A stretch of 64,000 bases of DNA. Origin: Schistosoma mansoni (Eukaryota > Platyhelminthes > Trematoda > Strigeidida > Schistosomatidae). This document shows, in pieces, positions 8,371 to 21,845 of the stretch; positions within the stretch are counted from its first letter, which is position 1, and each line of letters opens with the position of its first letter. The position numbers and the translations under genes were made by a program. Location: assembly GCF_000237925.1 (NCBI RefSeq), contig NW_017386087.1, forward strand, positions 1 to 64,000, written 5' to 3'. The notes under the pieces are model-generated. The model did no database searches and was not told the origin of the DNA. It saw only the letters and a program-made list of their open reading frames with translations.

Positions 8371-11300
8371 TTATAATTAGCGGTGCAGATATTTATGTAA
8401 ATACACATAGATTTGTGTGTACGGGAGTGTAGATAGATGAGTGTATAGTGTATAGTGTGTGTGTGTGTGTGTTGTGCGAGCGTGTTGATCTAGCATAAGT
8501 TATGTAGTGAATGTGTTTGTTGGTGGTAACTGTGGAGTTGGCGTGTAATGATGCCCTTGCTGGGCAAAACACAGTAAATGTATTGGACGGTGTTTAATCA
8601 GCTGGGCTAAATAGATAGTGAGCTGTTTAGTTAATCACAGGTTGGTGTATATCACAACCTGTTTCATGTGCAGCTGAAATGTTATTTGTGATGTTACATG
8701 TGTATGTGGTTGATGGTGAGCGTTGTATTTGGTGTGATTGAGTATGTTATTATGTTTTGTAGGGTGTGCTATGTATTGGTGTTTATGTTTGGCTGATTGA
8801 TGTGTATTTGAGTGAGGCGGAGTCGTATGAATTGATAGTTTGTTGTTTATTGTAAATTGTAATTGTGTAGAGTTGTGTTTGTTGTTGTAGGTGAGTGTTG
8901 ATTGAGTTGTTTGTGTTGATAGTTGTAATCTGAATGTTAGTTACGTCTTAATAAATCATGATGACGACTAGTTGTTCATAGAAGTCGTTAATTAGACTTT
9001 GATGAATGAGTGATTGAGTGACTGAATGAATTGGTTGTTGAGAATTGAGTAGTTTCGCACTGTTATTGTATTTTGATAGTGAGCTCTTAGTACTTGTGTA
9101 TGGATGTGTATTTGCGTTTGTTTATTTTTGAGGTTGTGGCGAAGATGGAGAGTGGTGTATTGAGTATGGTTGTATTCTGTATTTCGAGGATGTTTGTATA
9201 TCTGAGTAAGTGTATAATTGAAGTGTAGATTGATTTGTTGTTGTTGTTGTTGTTGTTTAGACGAGTGACGTATGTGTATGAGATAAGTATAGATGTATGT
9301 ATACATGTGTATATTTGATTATATGTGAATAAATAAACATTTGTTTATCATCTGTCTGTCTGTCTGTCTGTCTGTTTATAATTAGCGGTGCAGATATTTA
9401 TGTAAATACACATAGATTTGTGTGTACGGGAGTGTAGATAGATGAGTGTATAGTGTATAGTGTGTGTGTGTGTGTTTGTGCGAGCGTGTTGATCTAGCAT
9501 AAGTTATGTAGTGAATGTGTTTGTTGGTGGTAACTGTGGAGTTGGCGTGTAATGATGCCCTTGCTGGGCAAAACACAGTAAATGTATTGGACGGTGTTTA
9601 ATCGACTGGGCTAAATAGATAGTGAGCTGTTTAGTTAATCACAGGTTGGTGTATATCACAACCTGTTTCATGTGCAGCTGAAATGTTATTTGTGATGTTA
9701 CATGTGTATGTGGTTGATGGTGAACGTTGTATTTGGTGTGATTGAGTATGTTATTATGTTTTGTAGGGTGTGCTATGTATTGGTGTTTATGTTTGGCTGA
9801 TTGATGTGTATTTGAGTGAGGCGGAGTCGTATGAATTGATAGTTTGTTGTTTATTGTAAATTGTAATTGTGTGGAGTTGTGTTTGTTGTTGTAGGTGAGT
9901 GTTGATTGAGTTGTTTGTGTTGATAGTTGTGATCTGAATGTTAGTTACGTCTTAATAAATCATGATGACGACTAGTTGTTCATAGAAGTCGTTAATTAGA
10001 CTTTGATGAATGAGTGATTGAGTGACTGAATGAATTGGTTGTTGAGAATTGAGTAGTTTCGCACTGTTATTGTATTTTGATAGTGAGCTCTTAGTACTTG
10101 TGTATGGATGTGTATTTGCGTTTGTTTATTTTTGAGGTTGTGGCGAAGATGGAGAGTGGTGTATTGAGTATGGTTGTATTCTGTATTTCGAGGATGTTTG
10201 TATATCTGAGTAAGTGTAGATTGATTTGTTGTTGTTGTTGTTGTTGTTTAGACGAGTGACGTATGTGTATGAGATAAGTATAGATGTATGTATACATGTG
10301 TATATTTGATTATATGTGAATAAATAAACATTTGTTTATCATCTGTCTGTCTGTCTGTTTATAATTAGCGGTGCAGATATTTATGTAAATACACATAGAT
10401 TTGTGTGTACGGGAGTGTAGATAGATGAGTGTATAGTGTATAGTGTGTGTGTGTGTGTTTGTGCGAGCGTGTTGATCTAGCATAAGTTATGTAGTGAATG
10501 TGTTTGTTGGTGGTAACTGTGGAGTTGGCGTGTAATGATGCCCTTGCTGGGCAAAACACAGTAAATGTATTGGACGGTGTTTAATCAGCTGGGCTAAATA
10601 GATAGTGAGCTGTTTAGTTAATCACAGGTTGGTGTATATCACAACCTGTTTCATGTGCAGCTGAAATGTTATTTGTGATGTTACATGTGTATGTGGTTGA
10701 TGGTGAGCGTTGTATTTGGTGTGATTGAGTATGTTATTATGTTTTGTAGGGTGTGCTATGTATTGGTGTTTATGTTTGGCTGATTGATGTGTATTTGAGT
10801 GAGGCGGAGTCGTATGAATTGATAGTTTGTTGTTTATTGTAAATTGTAATTGTGTAGAGTTGTGTTTGTTGTTGTAGGTGAGTGTTGATTGAGTTGTTTG
10901 TGTTGATAGTTGTGATCTGAATGTTAGTTACGTCTTAATAAATCATGATGACGACTAGTTGTTCATAGAAGTCGTTAATTAGACTTTGATGAATGAGTGA
11001 TTGAGTGACTGAATGAATTGGTTGTTGAGAATTGAGTAGTTTCGCACTGTTATTGTATTTTGATAGTGAGCTCTTAGTACTTGTGTATGGATGTGTATTT
11101 GCGTTTGTTTATTTTTGAGGTTGTGGCGAAGATGGAGAGTGGTGTATTGAGTATGGTTGTATTCTGTATTTCGAGGATGTTTGTATATCTGAGTAAGTGT
11201 ATAATTGAAGTGTAGATTGATTTGTTGTTGTTGTTGTTGTTGTTGTTTAGACGAGTGACGTATGTGTATGAGATAAGTATAGATGTATGTATACATGTGT

Positions 11301-14235
11301 ATATTTGATTATATGTGAATAAATAAACATTTGTTTATCATCTGTCTGTCTGTCTGTCTGTCTGTCTGTTTATAATTAGCGGTGCAGATATTTATGTAAA
11401 TACACATAGATTTGTGTGTACGGGAGTGTAGATAGATGAGTGTATAGTGTATAGTGTGTGTGTGTGTGTTTGTGCGAGCGTGTTGATCTAGCATAAGTTA
11501 TGTAGTGAATGTGTTTGTTGGTGGTAACTGTGGAGTTGGCGTGTAATGATGCCCTTGCTGGGCAAAACACAGTAAATGTATTGGACGGTGTTTAATCAGC
11601 TGGGCTAAATAGATAGTGAGCTGTTTAGTTAATCACAGGTTGGTGTATATCACAACCTGTTTCATGTGCAGCTGAAATGTTATTTGTGATGTTACATGTG
11701 TATGTGGTTGATGGTGAACGTTGTATTTGGTGTGATTGAGTATGTTATTATGTTTTGTAGGGTGTGCTATGTATTGGTGTTTATGTTTGGCTGATTGATG
11801 TGTATTTGAGTGAGGCGGAGTCGTATGAATTGATAGTTTGTTGTTTATTGTAAATTGTAATTGTGTAGAGTTGTGTTTGTTGTTGTAGGTGAGTGTTGAT
11901 TGAGTTGTTTGTGTTGATAGTTGTAATCTGAATGTTAGTTACGTCTTAATAAATCATGATGACGACTAGTTGTTCATAGAAGTCGTTAATTAGACTTTGA
12001 TGAATGAGTGATTGAGTGACTGAATGAATTGGTTGTTGAGAATTGAGTAGTTTCGCACTGTTATTGTATTTTGATAGTGAGCTCTTAGTACTTGTGTATG
12101 GATGTGTATTTGCGTTTGTTTATTTTTGAGGTTGTGGCGAAGATGGAGAGTGGTGTATTGAGTATGGTTGTATTCTGTATTTCGAGGATGTTTGTATATC
12201 TGAGTAAGTGTATAATTGAAGTGTAGATTGATTTGTTGTTGTTGTTGTTGTTGTTTAGACGAGTGACGTATGTGTATGAGATAAGTATAGATGTATGTAT
12301 ACATGTGTATATTTGATTATATGTGAATAAATAAACATTTGTTTATCATCTGTCTGTCTGTCTGTCTGTTTATCTGTCTGTCTGTCTGTTTATAATTAGC
12401 GGTGCAGATATTTATGTAAATACACATAGATTTGTGTGTACGGGAGTGTATAGTGTGTGTGTGTGTGTTTGTGCGAGCGTGTTGATCTAGCATAAGTTAT
12501 GTAGTGAATGTGTTTGTTGGTGGTAACTGTGGAGTTGGCGTGTAATGATGCCCTTGCTGGGCAAAACACAGTAAATGTATTGGACGGTGTTTAATCAGCT
12601 GGGCTAAATAGATAGTGAGCTGTTTAGTTAATCACAGGTTGGTGTATATCACAACCTGTTTCATGTGCAGCTGAAATGTTATTTGTGATGTTACATGTGT
12701 ATGTGGTTGATGGTGAGCGTTGTATTTGGTGTGATTGAGTATGTTATTATGTTTTGTAGGGTGTGCTATGTATTGGTGTTTATGTTTGGCTGATTGATGT
12801 GTATTTGAGTGAGGCGGAGTCGTATGAATTGATAGTTTGTTGTTTATTGTAAATTGTAATTGTGTAGAGTTGTGTTTGTTGTTGTAGGTGAGTGTTGATT
12901 GAGTTGTTTGTGTTGATAGTTGTGATCTGAATGTTAGTTACGTCTTAATAAATCATGATGACGACTAGTTGTTCATAGAAGTCGTTAATTAGACTTTGAT
13001 GAATGAGTGATTGAGTGACTGAATGAATTGGTTGTTGAGAATTGAGTAGTTTCGCACTGTTATTGTATTTTGATAGTGAGCTCTTAGTACTTGTGTATGG
13101 ATGTGTATTTGCGTTTGTTTATTTTTGAGGTTGTGGCGAAGATGGAGAGTGGTGTATTGAGTATGGTTGTATTCTGTATTTCGAGGATGTTTGTATATCT
13201 GAGTAAGTGTATAATTGAAGTGTAGATTGATTTGTTGTTGTTGTTGTTGTTGTTTAGACGAGTGACGTATGTGTATGAGATAAGTATAGATGTATGTATA
13301 CATGTGTATATTTGATTATATGTGAATAAATAAACATTTGTTTATCATCTGTCTGTCTGTCTGTCTGTCTGTTTATAATTAGCGGTGCAGATATTTATGT
13401 AAATACACATAGATTTGTGTGTACGGGAGTGTAGATAGATGAGTGTATAGTGTATAGTGTGTGTGTGTGTGTTTGTGCGAGCGTGTTGATCTAGCATAAG
13501 TTATGTAGTGAATGTGTTTGTTGGTGGTAACTGTGGAGTTGGCGTGTAATGATGCCCTTGCTGGGCAAAACACAGTAAATGTATTGGACGGTGTTTAATC
13601 AGCTGGGCTAAATAGATAGTGAGCTGTTTAGTTAATCACAGGTTGGTGTATATCACAACCTGTTTCATGTGCAGCTGAAATGTTATTTGTGATGTTACAT
13701 GTGTATGTGGTTGATGGTGAACGTTGTATTTGGTGTGATTGAGTATGTTATTATGTTTTGTAGGGTGTGCTATGTATTGGTGTTTATGTTTGGCTGATTG
13801 ATGTGTATTTGAGTGAGGCGGAGTCGTATGAATTGATAGTTTGTTGTTTATTGTAAATTGTAATTGTGTAGAGTTGTGTTTGTTGTTGTAGGTGAGTGTT
13901 GATTGAGTTGTTTGTGTTGATAGTTGTGATCTGAATGTTAGTTACGTCTTAATAAATCATGATGACGACTAGTTGTTCATAGAAGTCGTTAATTAGACTT
14001 TGATGAATGAGTGATTGAGTGACTGAATGAATTGGTTGTTGAGAATTGAGTAGTTTCGCACTGTTATTGTATTTTGATAGTGAGCTCTTAGTACTTGTGT
14101 ATGGATGTGTATTTGCGTTTGTTTATTTTTGAGGTTGTGGCGAAGATGGAGAGTGGTGTATTGAGTATGGTTGTATTCTGTATTTCGAGGATGTTTGTAT
14201 ATCTGAGTAAGTGTATAATTGAAGTGTAGATTGAT

Positions 14236-14284
<49 letters not shown>

Positions 14285-14375
14285 GACGAGTGACGTATGT
14301 GTATGAGATAAGTATAGATGTATGTATACATGTGTATATTTGATTATATGTGAATAAATAAACATTTGTTTATCA

Positions 14376-14408
<33 letters not shown>

Positions 14409-16263
14409 TTATAATTAGCGGTGCAGATATTTATGTAAATACACATAGATTTGTGTGTACGGGAGTGTAGATAGATGAGTGTATAGTGTATAGTGTGTGT
14501 GTGTGTGTTTGTGCGAGCGTGTTGATCTAGCATAAGTTATGTAGTGAATGTGTTTGTTGGTGGTAACTGTGGAGTTGGCGTGTAATGATGCCCTTGCTGG
14601 GCAAAACACAGTAAATGTATTGGACGGTGTTTAATCAGCTGGGCTAAATAGATAGTGAGCTGTTTAGTTAATCACAGGTTGGTGTATATCACAACCTGTT
14701 TCATGTGCAGCTGAAATGTTATTTGTGATGTTACATGTGTATGTGGTTGATGGTGAACGTTGTATTTGGTGTGATTGAGTATGTTATTATGTTTTGTAGG
14801 GTGTGCTATGTATTGGTGTTTATGTTTGGCTGATTGATGTGTATTTGAGTGAGGCGGAGTCGTATGAATTGATAGTTTGTTGTTTATTGTAAATTGTAAT
14901 TGTGTAGAGTTGTGTTTGTTGTTGTAGGTGAGTGTTGATTGAGTTGTTTGTGTTGATAGTTGTGATCTGAATGTTAGTTACGTCTTAATAAATCATGATG
15001 ACGACTAGTTGTTCATAGAAGTCGTTAATTAGACTTTGATGAATGAGTGATTGAGTGACTGAATGAATTGGTTGTTGAGAATTGAGTAGTTTCGCACTGT
15101 TATTGTATTTTGATAGTGAGCTCTTAGTACTTGTGTATGGATGTGTATTTGCGTTTGTTTATTTTTGAGGTTGTGGCGAAGATGGAGAGTGGTGTATTGA
15201 GTATGGTTGTATTCTGTATTTCGAGGATGTTTGTATATCTGAGTAAGTGTATAATTGAAGTGTAGATTGATTTGTTGTTGTTGTTGTTGTTGTTTAGACG
15301 AGTGACGTATGTGTATGAGATAAGTATAGATGTATGTATACATGTGTATATTTGATTATATGTGAATAAATAAACATTTGTTTATCATCTGTCTGTCTGT
15401 CTGTCTGTCTGTTTATAATTAGCGGTGCAGATATTTATGTAAATACGTGTACGGGAGTGTAGATAGATGAGTGTATAGTGTATAGTGTGTGTGTGTGTGT
15501 TTGTGCGAGCGTGTTGATCTAGCATAAGTTATGTAGTGAATGTGTTTGTTGGTGGTAACTGTGGAGTTGGCGTGTAATGATGCCCTTGCTGGGCAAAACA
15601 CAGTAAATGTATTGGACGGTGTTTAATCAGCTGGGCTAAATAGATAGTGAGCTGTTTAGTTAATCACAGGTTGGTGTATATCACAACCTGTTTCATGTGC
15701 AGCTGAAATGTTATTTGTGATGTTACATGTGTATGTGGTTGATGGTGAACGTTGTATTTGGTGTGATTGAGTATGTTATTATGTTTTGTAGGGTGTGCTA
15801 TGTATTGGTGTTTATGTTTGGCTGATTGATGTGTATTTGAGTGAGGCGGAGTCGTATGAATTGATAGTTTGTTGTTTATTGTAAATTGTAATTGTGTAGA
15901 GTTGTGTTTGTTGTTGTAGGTGAGTGTTGATTGAGTTGTTTGTGTTGATAGTTGTGATCTGAATGTTAGTTACGTCTTAATAAATCATGATGACGACTAG
16001 TTGTTCATAGAAGTCGTTAATTAGACTTTGATGAATGAGTGATTGAGTGACTGAATGAATTGGTTGTTGAGAATTGAGTAGTTTCGCACTGTTATTGTAT
16101 TTTGATAGTGAGCTCTTAGTACTTGTGTATGGATGTGTATTTGCGTTTGTTTATTTTTGAGGTTGTGGCGAAGATGGAGAGTGGTGTATTGAGTATGGTT
16201 GTATTCTGTATTTCGAGGATGTTTGTATATCTGAGTAAGTGTATAATTGAAGTGTAGATTGAT

Positions 16264-16294
<31 letters not shown>

Positions 16295-17273
16295 GACGAG
16301 TGACGTATGTGTATGAGATAAGTATAGATGTATGTATACATGTGTATATTTGATTATATGTGAATAAATAAACATTTGTTCATCATCTGTCTGTCTGTCT
16401 GTCTGTCTGTTTATAATTAGCGGTGCAGATATTTATGTAAATACACATAGATTTGTGTGTACGGGAGTGTAGATAGATGAGTGTATAGTGTATAGTGTGT
16501 GTGTGTGTGTTTGTGCGAGCGTGTTGATCTAGCATAAGTTATGTAGTGAATGTGTTTGTTGGTGGTAACTGTGGAGTTGGCGTGTAATGATGCCCTTGCT
16601 GGGCAAAACACAGTAAATGTATTGGACGGTGTTTAATCAGCTGGGCTAAATAGATAGTGAGCTGTTTAGTTAATCACAGGTTGGTGTATATCACAACCTG
16701 TTTCATGTGCAGCTGAAATGTTATTTGTGATGTTACATGTGTATGTGGTTGATGGTGAACGTTGTATTTGGTGTGATTGAGTATGTTATTATGTTTTGTA
16801 GGGTGTGCTATGTATTGGTGTTTATGTTTGGCTGATTGATGTGTATTTGAGTGAGGCGGAGTCGTATGAATTGATAGTTTGTTGTTTATTGTAAATTGTA
16901 ATTGTGTAGAGTTGTGTTTGTTGTTGTAGGTGAGTGTTGATTGAGTTGTTTGTGTTGATAGTTGTGATCTGAATGTTAGTTACGTCTTAATAAATCATGA
17001 TGACGACTAGTTGTTCATAGAAGTCGTTAATTAGACTTTGATGAATGAGTGATTGAGTGACTGAATGAATTGGTTGTTGAGAATTGAGTAGTTTCGCACT
17101 GTTATTGTATTTTGATAGTGAGCTCTTAGTACTTGTGTATGGATGTGTATTTGCGTTTGTTTATTTTTGAGGTTGTGGCGAAGATGGAGAGTGGTGTATT
17201 GAGTATGGTTGTATTCTGTATTTCGAGGATGTTTGTATATCTGAGTAAGTGTATAATTGAAGTGTAGATTGAT

Positions 17274-17316
<43 letters not shown>

Positions 17317-17407
17317 GACGAGTGACGTATGTGTATGAGATAAGTATAGATGTATGTATACATGTGTATATTTGATTATATGTGAATAAATAAACATTTG
17401 TTTATCA

Positions 17408-17444
<37 letters not shown>

Positions 17445-19065
17445 TTATAATTAGCGGTGCAGATATTTATGTAAATACACATAGATTTGTGTGTACGGGA
17501 GTGTAGATAGATGAGTGTATAGTGTATAGTGTGTGTGTGTGTGTTTGTGCGAGCGTGTTGATCTAGCATAAGTTATGTAGTGAATGTGTTTGTTGGTGGT
17601 AACTGTGGAGTTGGCGTGTAATGATGCCCTTGCTGGGCAAAACACAGTAAATGTATTGGACGGTGTTTAATCAGCTGGGCTAAATAGATAGTGAGCTGTT
17701 TAGTTAATCACAGGTTGGTGTATATCACAACCTGTTTCATGTGCAGCTGAAATGTTATTTGTGATGTTACATGTGTATGTGGTTGATGGTGAACGTTGTA
17801 TTTGGTGTGATTGAGTATGTTATTATGTTTTGTAGGGTGTGCTATGTATTGGTGTTTATGTTTGGCTGATTGATGTGTATTTGAGTGAGGCGGAGTCGTA
17901 TGAATTGATAGTTTGTTGTTTATTGTAAATTGTAATTGTGTAGAGTTGTGTTTGTTGTTGTAGGTGAGTGTTGATTGAGTTGTTTGTGTTGATAGTTGTA
18001 ATCTGAATGTTAGTTACGTCTTAATAAATCATGATGACGACTAGTTGTTCATAGAAGTCGTTAATTAGACTTTGATGAATGAGTGATTGAGTGACTGAAT
18101 GAATTGGTTGTTGAGAATTGAGTAGTTTCGCACTGTTATTGTATTTTGATAGTGAGCTCTTAGTACTTGTGTATGGATGTGTATTTGCGTTTGTTTATTT
18201 TTGAGGTTGTGGCGAAGATGGAGAGTGGTGTATTGAGTATGGTTGTATTCTGTATTTCGAGGATGTTTGTATATCTGAGTAAGTGTATAATTGAAGTGTA
18301 GATTGATTTGTTGTTGTTGTTGTTGTTTAGACGAGTGACGTATGTGTATGAGATAAGTATAGATGTATGTATACATGTGTATATTTGATTATATGTGAAT
18401 AAATAAACATTTGTTTATCATCTGTCTGTCTGTCTGTCTGTTTATAATTAGCGGTGCAGATATTTATGTAAATACACATAGATTTGTGTGTACGGGAGTG
18501 TAGATAGATGAGTGTATAGTGTATAGTGTGTGTGTGTGTTTGTGCGAGCGTGTTGATCTAGCATAAGTTATGTAGTGAATGTGTTTGTTGGTGGTAACTG
18601 TGGAGTTGGCGTGTAATGATGCCCTTGCTGGGCAAAACACAGTAAATGTATTGGACGGTGTTTAATCAGCTGGGCTAAATAGATAGTGAGCTGTTTAGTT
18701 AATCACAGGTTGGTGTATATCACAACCTGTTTCATGTGCAGCTGAAATGTTATTTGTGATGTTACATGTGTATGTGGTTGATGGTGAACGTTGTATTTGG
18801 TGTGATTGAGTATGTTATTATGTTTTGTAGGGTGTGCTATGTATTGGTGTTTATGTTTGGCTGATTGATGTGTATTTGAGTGAGGCGGAGTCGTATGAAT
18901 TGATAGTTTGTTGTTTATTGTAAATTGTAATTGTGTAGAGTTGTGTTTGTTGTTGTAGGTGAGTGTTGATTGAGTTGTTTGTGTTGATAGTTGTAATCTG
19001 AATGTTAGTTACGTCTTAATAAATCATGATGACGACTAGTTGTTCATAGAAGTCGTTAATTAGTC
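6441..19065. repeat. Tandem satellite array, about 1.0-kb unit, 12 full periods plus a partial one
   Basis: A fixed landmark (gatctagcataagttatgt) recurs at 6461, 7468, 8487, 9491, 10474, 11485, 12484, 13488, 14524, 15516, 16526, 17560 and 18555, giving periods of 983-1036 bp. Units look nearly identical apart from three microsatellites: TTG (about 6 to 15 copies), CTGT (about 4 to 9 copies, interrupted in the unit near 12350) and TG. The + strand is G/T rich with few C. Point variants separate units, for example aatcgactggg (first and fourth) against aatcagctggg, and ggtgaacg against ggtgagcg. The array ends at about 19065, where ttaattag continues into unrelated DNA. The left edge is in the gap. 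I recognise no known satellite family, rRNA, snRNA or spliced-leader gene in the unit. Confidence 0.95.
7618..7643. other. Hairpin conserved in every satellite unit (representative copy)
   Basis: ACAGGTTG (7618-7625) and CAACCTGT (7636-7643) form a perfect 8-bp stem around a 10-nt loop, extendable by two pairs past one bulged G. The same bases are present in all 13 units that reach this point. A second small stem (tgccc, 5-nt loop, gggca) lies about 95 bp upstream in each unit. Conservation here may only reflect overall unit identity. Confidence 0.6.
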
Positions 19066-20090
19066 TTTGTCATGAAAATAGTACGTTATTTGTTGTTTTT
19101 ATATTTTTTGTGGTTTTGATGTTACTAATTGATCTGACTCTCCTATTGTTATTATTTCTCTCTCATACGCTATGTTCCGTCCGTTGTCCTCCTTTTTCGT
19201 TCGCCTCTAATATTCTCCATCTCCATGATGATTCCTCATTCATCTTCTTTGTGAATTTTTTAAATCTTAGCAAATAAATCCTGTTATGCTAATAAAACTA
19301 ACGTTTTCAAGTTTTTTTTCGTCAAACTCTCGTTTACCATTTGTGGTCCTGGTGTTTCTTGGGTTTCAGCAGCTAATATGTTGAGGTTATTCTTTCTATA
19401 ACCCCTTTCTAAGTGGCCGTCGTAGTGGGCATTTTAGTAGATTTTGTATCAATTGGAACTCGTTTTCGAGCTATATTGAACTCATTAAGTCAAACTGGAT
19501 ATTTAAGTAGAGAAGAAGGACATGGAAATGTATTGTATGTAGTGATGGTTGAAAATGCACTTATTTTTAGACCTGCACGATAGAAAAAAGTAGAAGTTAT
19601 TCATTTGAAGCTGGAATTTTGCCAACGGAAATATATGGTACGCTTGATATTGCACAATCTCTATCAGCACAAGTTGAAACCGATAGCTAGCTGCAGGTCA
19701 TCAAGAGAACGGAAACAAACGAATGGACCGAAAGACGAAGTCTTACGAGCAAATTTCGCAAGAGAGTCAGACTAGTAGACAGTCTGATAGATGTGTTATA
19801 TATTTTCCTACCCTTATTATTATTGTTGTCGGTTGTTGACGTGGCAATATTTTTGTAACCTAGACTGGTGAAACTGAAATATGCAAATTATCTGTAAAAG
19901 TTTGCTCTGGTTGTCACGAGTGATTCCACCTGCTCATCTGTGTATCAGTGCATACAACTACTTTTGATTTGGGGAATGCAAAATCATACAAAATGTTGAA
20001 TAATGTCGTAAGGAATACCAGTGCTCGTGTTTGCTCTGCATGAAAATGTTTTTTTCAGGATGAAATATTTAGGAATTTATTTATAACCTT
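19066..20090. other. Spacer between satellite and LTR element; no gene seen
   Basis: The sequence is AT-rich without a convincing reading frame. A 12-base run gatttggggaat near 19967 also occurs in the 3' LTR of the next element (about 22035), which could mark a decayed 5' LTR, but the surrounding bases do not align clearly. Confidence 0.6.
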
Positions 20091-20864
20091 ATGTCTGCTA
20101 AATCACGTGCTGATTATATCATTGATTCCATTCATGAATTTCATTTTGATGGTTTAGCTGGTGTAACATTCGAATCTTGGTACAAGAAATATGAAGATGT
20201 ATTTAATGTTGACCTAGAAACGTTTGATGATGCCGCCAAGGTCAGAGTACTACCACGAATGCTGGGGACCATTGAACATGAACGATACACTAATTACATT
20301 CTGCCCAAGAACCCAAGAGACATTTCATTCGAAGAAACAGTTAAAATTTTGCCGCAAATTTTCGGTGAACAATCTTCCTTGTTCAATATTCGGTATCAGT
20401 GCCTGAAGATAGTAAAAGCTGGCAACGATGATTGAGTGCAACATGCCAGCATAGTAAATCGTGAATGTGAGCGTTTTAAACTATCAGCAATGACAGAAGA
20501 CCAATTCAAATGTCTTGTTTTCGTATGCAGCTTACAGTCTCCAGAAGATGCCGACATCAGAACCAGAATTCTAAGTAAAATTGAACAGTGTCCAAATATC
20601 ACCCTTCAAGAGGTGACTACTGAATGTCAGCGTCTGGTGAACTTGAAACATGACACCTCGATGGTAGAAAATAATGGTCGACTTCCTTATGTACAGGCAG
20701 TAAGTGGGAAGAAAGATTCCTATAAGCAAAAGCAGAACACAACCATTAAGAAGCCTCCATTCGCATGTTAGTTTTGCGGAGAGCTACATTACAAAAGGTT
20801 CTGCCCATACAAAAACTACCGGTGCACCAAATGTCAGCTTAAAGGACATAAAGAAACATGTTGC
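20091..20864 (+). pseudogene. gag: Gag with two zinc knuckles and two stops
   Basis: An ATG at 20091 starts a Gag-like frame with FHFDGLAGVTFESWYKKYED and a later IFGEQSSLFNIRYQC block. TGA at 20433-20435 breaks it, but the same frame continues with MTEDQFKCLVFVCSLQSPED and on to the nucleic-acid-binding end. There, C-x2-C-x3-H-x4-C (20766-20804) has TAG as its second residue, and C-x2-C-x4-H-x4-C (20823-20864) is intact. Gag would package element RNA. Two nonsense codons in one otherwise open frame suggest recent decay. Confidence 0.65.
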
Positions 20865-21290
20865 AAGAAGAAGATGCACCATCGCTCATCACGAAGACGT
20901 AAAAATTATTCCTCAACTAATAGAATAATGGTGGCACATACCAGAACAGAACATAATCGAAGAAAATATGTGACTTTAGAGATTAATGGACGCCGTGCCC
21001 GTCTACAGCTTGACACTGCTTCAGATATTTCACTTATCAGCCGCAAAACATGGAGTCATATTGGCAAACCCTTGGTGCTCCCTACAACTCAGTTAGCACT
21101 CAGTGCATCTGGAGAGAAGGTAAATATTGCTGGAGAGATATGCTGTCCAGTTAAAAAAGGGAATGTACAGAAGAATGTGAAAGTATATCTCAGGTATATC
21201 TCACTGCTTGGTCTTGACCTAATAGAAATGTTGCAGTTGGCTAACCAGCCAATTAATCATATATGTAGTCCGGTGAGATCTGATGCACTC
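20865..21290 (+). pseudogene. Retropepsin-like protease
   Basis: It is in frame with Gag. The block RARLQLDTASDISLISRKTW contains DTAS, the active-site motif of Mag-type aspartic proteases, and LLGLDLIEML is the partner block. The domain ends near 21290, where the sequence passes without frame change into an integrase tail. The parent enzyme would process the polyprotein. Confidence 0.65.
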
Positions 21291-21845
21291 TCAAGGCTGA
21301 TTGGTCCCCAGGCAAAACATGGAGAAGACGTACTCATTGCCGCAGGAGAAGCTGAAGTTCAGGCAAAGAACCCAGGGATATTTGACAAAAAATCGCCACC
21401 CAAGAAAAGAAGAAAACCTGTACAAGAGTATCAGACGAACGACCGCAGCTTGAAGGTAGGTGAAAAAGTACTTGTGAAGTATCAAGGCGGTCAGAAATGG
21501 GAACCAGGTGTCATAGGACGGCGTATCGGGAAGGTACTTTATTTAGTCCGCGGAAGGAACGGAAAATGTATCAGACATATGAATCAAATAAAAAGGGATC
21601 ATAAAACAGCAGCAGTAGATACACAAGTACCGTTCCACATGCTGGTGGAGAAAAGCCCGAAAGAAGGCCGCAACCAACGACTAGAAAAACTTAAGAGTGG
21701 AAGCGCACAGCCGATAAGGGTGATGAACAGAAAAAGGAGAACAACAACAATGCTTCAAGAAGATCCAAAAAGAAATTCATACGTCACAGACTTCAAAGGG
21801 GGGAGGTGTAAGGACGGCTCGTCGGTAGACTCTAGGAAGCTTTAA
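21291..21845 (+). pseudogene. Integrase C-terminal tail fused to protease by deletion
   Basis: The block LKVGEKVLVKYQGGQKWEPG followed by IGRRIGKVLYLVRG and HMNQIKRD is the GPY/F-like SH3-type C-terminal region seen after Ty3 integrase cores. It is followed by a basic tail ending at TAA 21843-21845, after the polypurine tract. The catalytic core is absent. The fusion is in frame, so a Gag-protease-integrase-tail protein could once have been made. Confidence 0.6.
21795..21806 (+). promoter_or_regulatory. Polypurine tract
   Basis: The purine run aaaggggggagg lies immediately before the TGTA that begins the LTR. This is the expected position of the plus-strand primer in LTR elements. Confidence 0.65.

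Noticed and set aside
6971-18376. Repeated minus-strand ORFs of about 104-112 and 64 codons with poly-Gln in each satellite unit
   Set aside because: They recur only because the whole unit is conserved. The poly-Gln is the TTG microsatellite, composition is low complexity (Tyr, Thr, Ile, His), one unit loses the long frame through a small deletion, and no codon-level constraint is visible.
6441-19065. CRISPR-like array
   Set aside because: The period is about 1 kb with no short repeat-spacer pattern, and the genome is eukaryotic.
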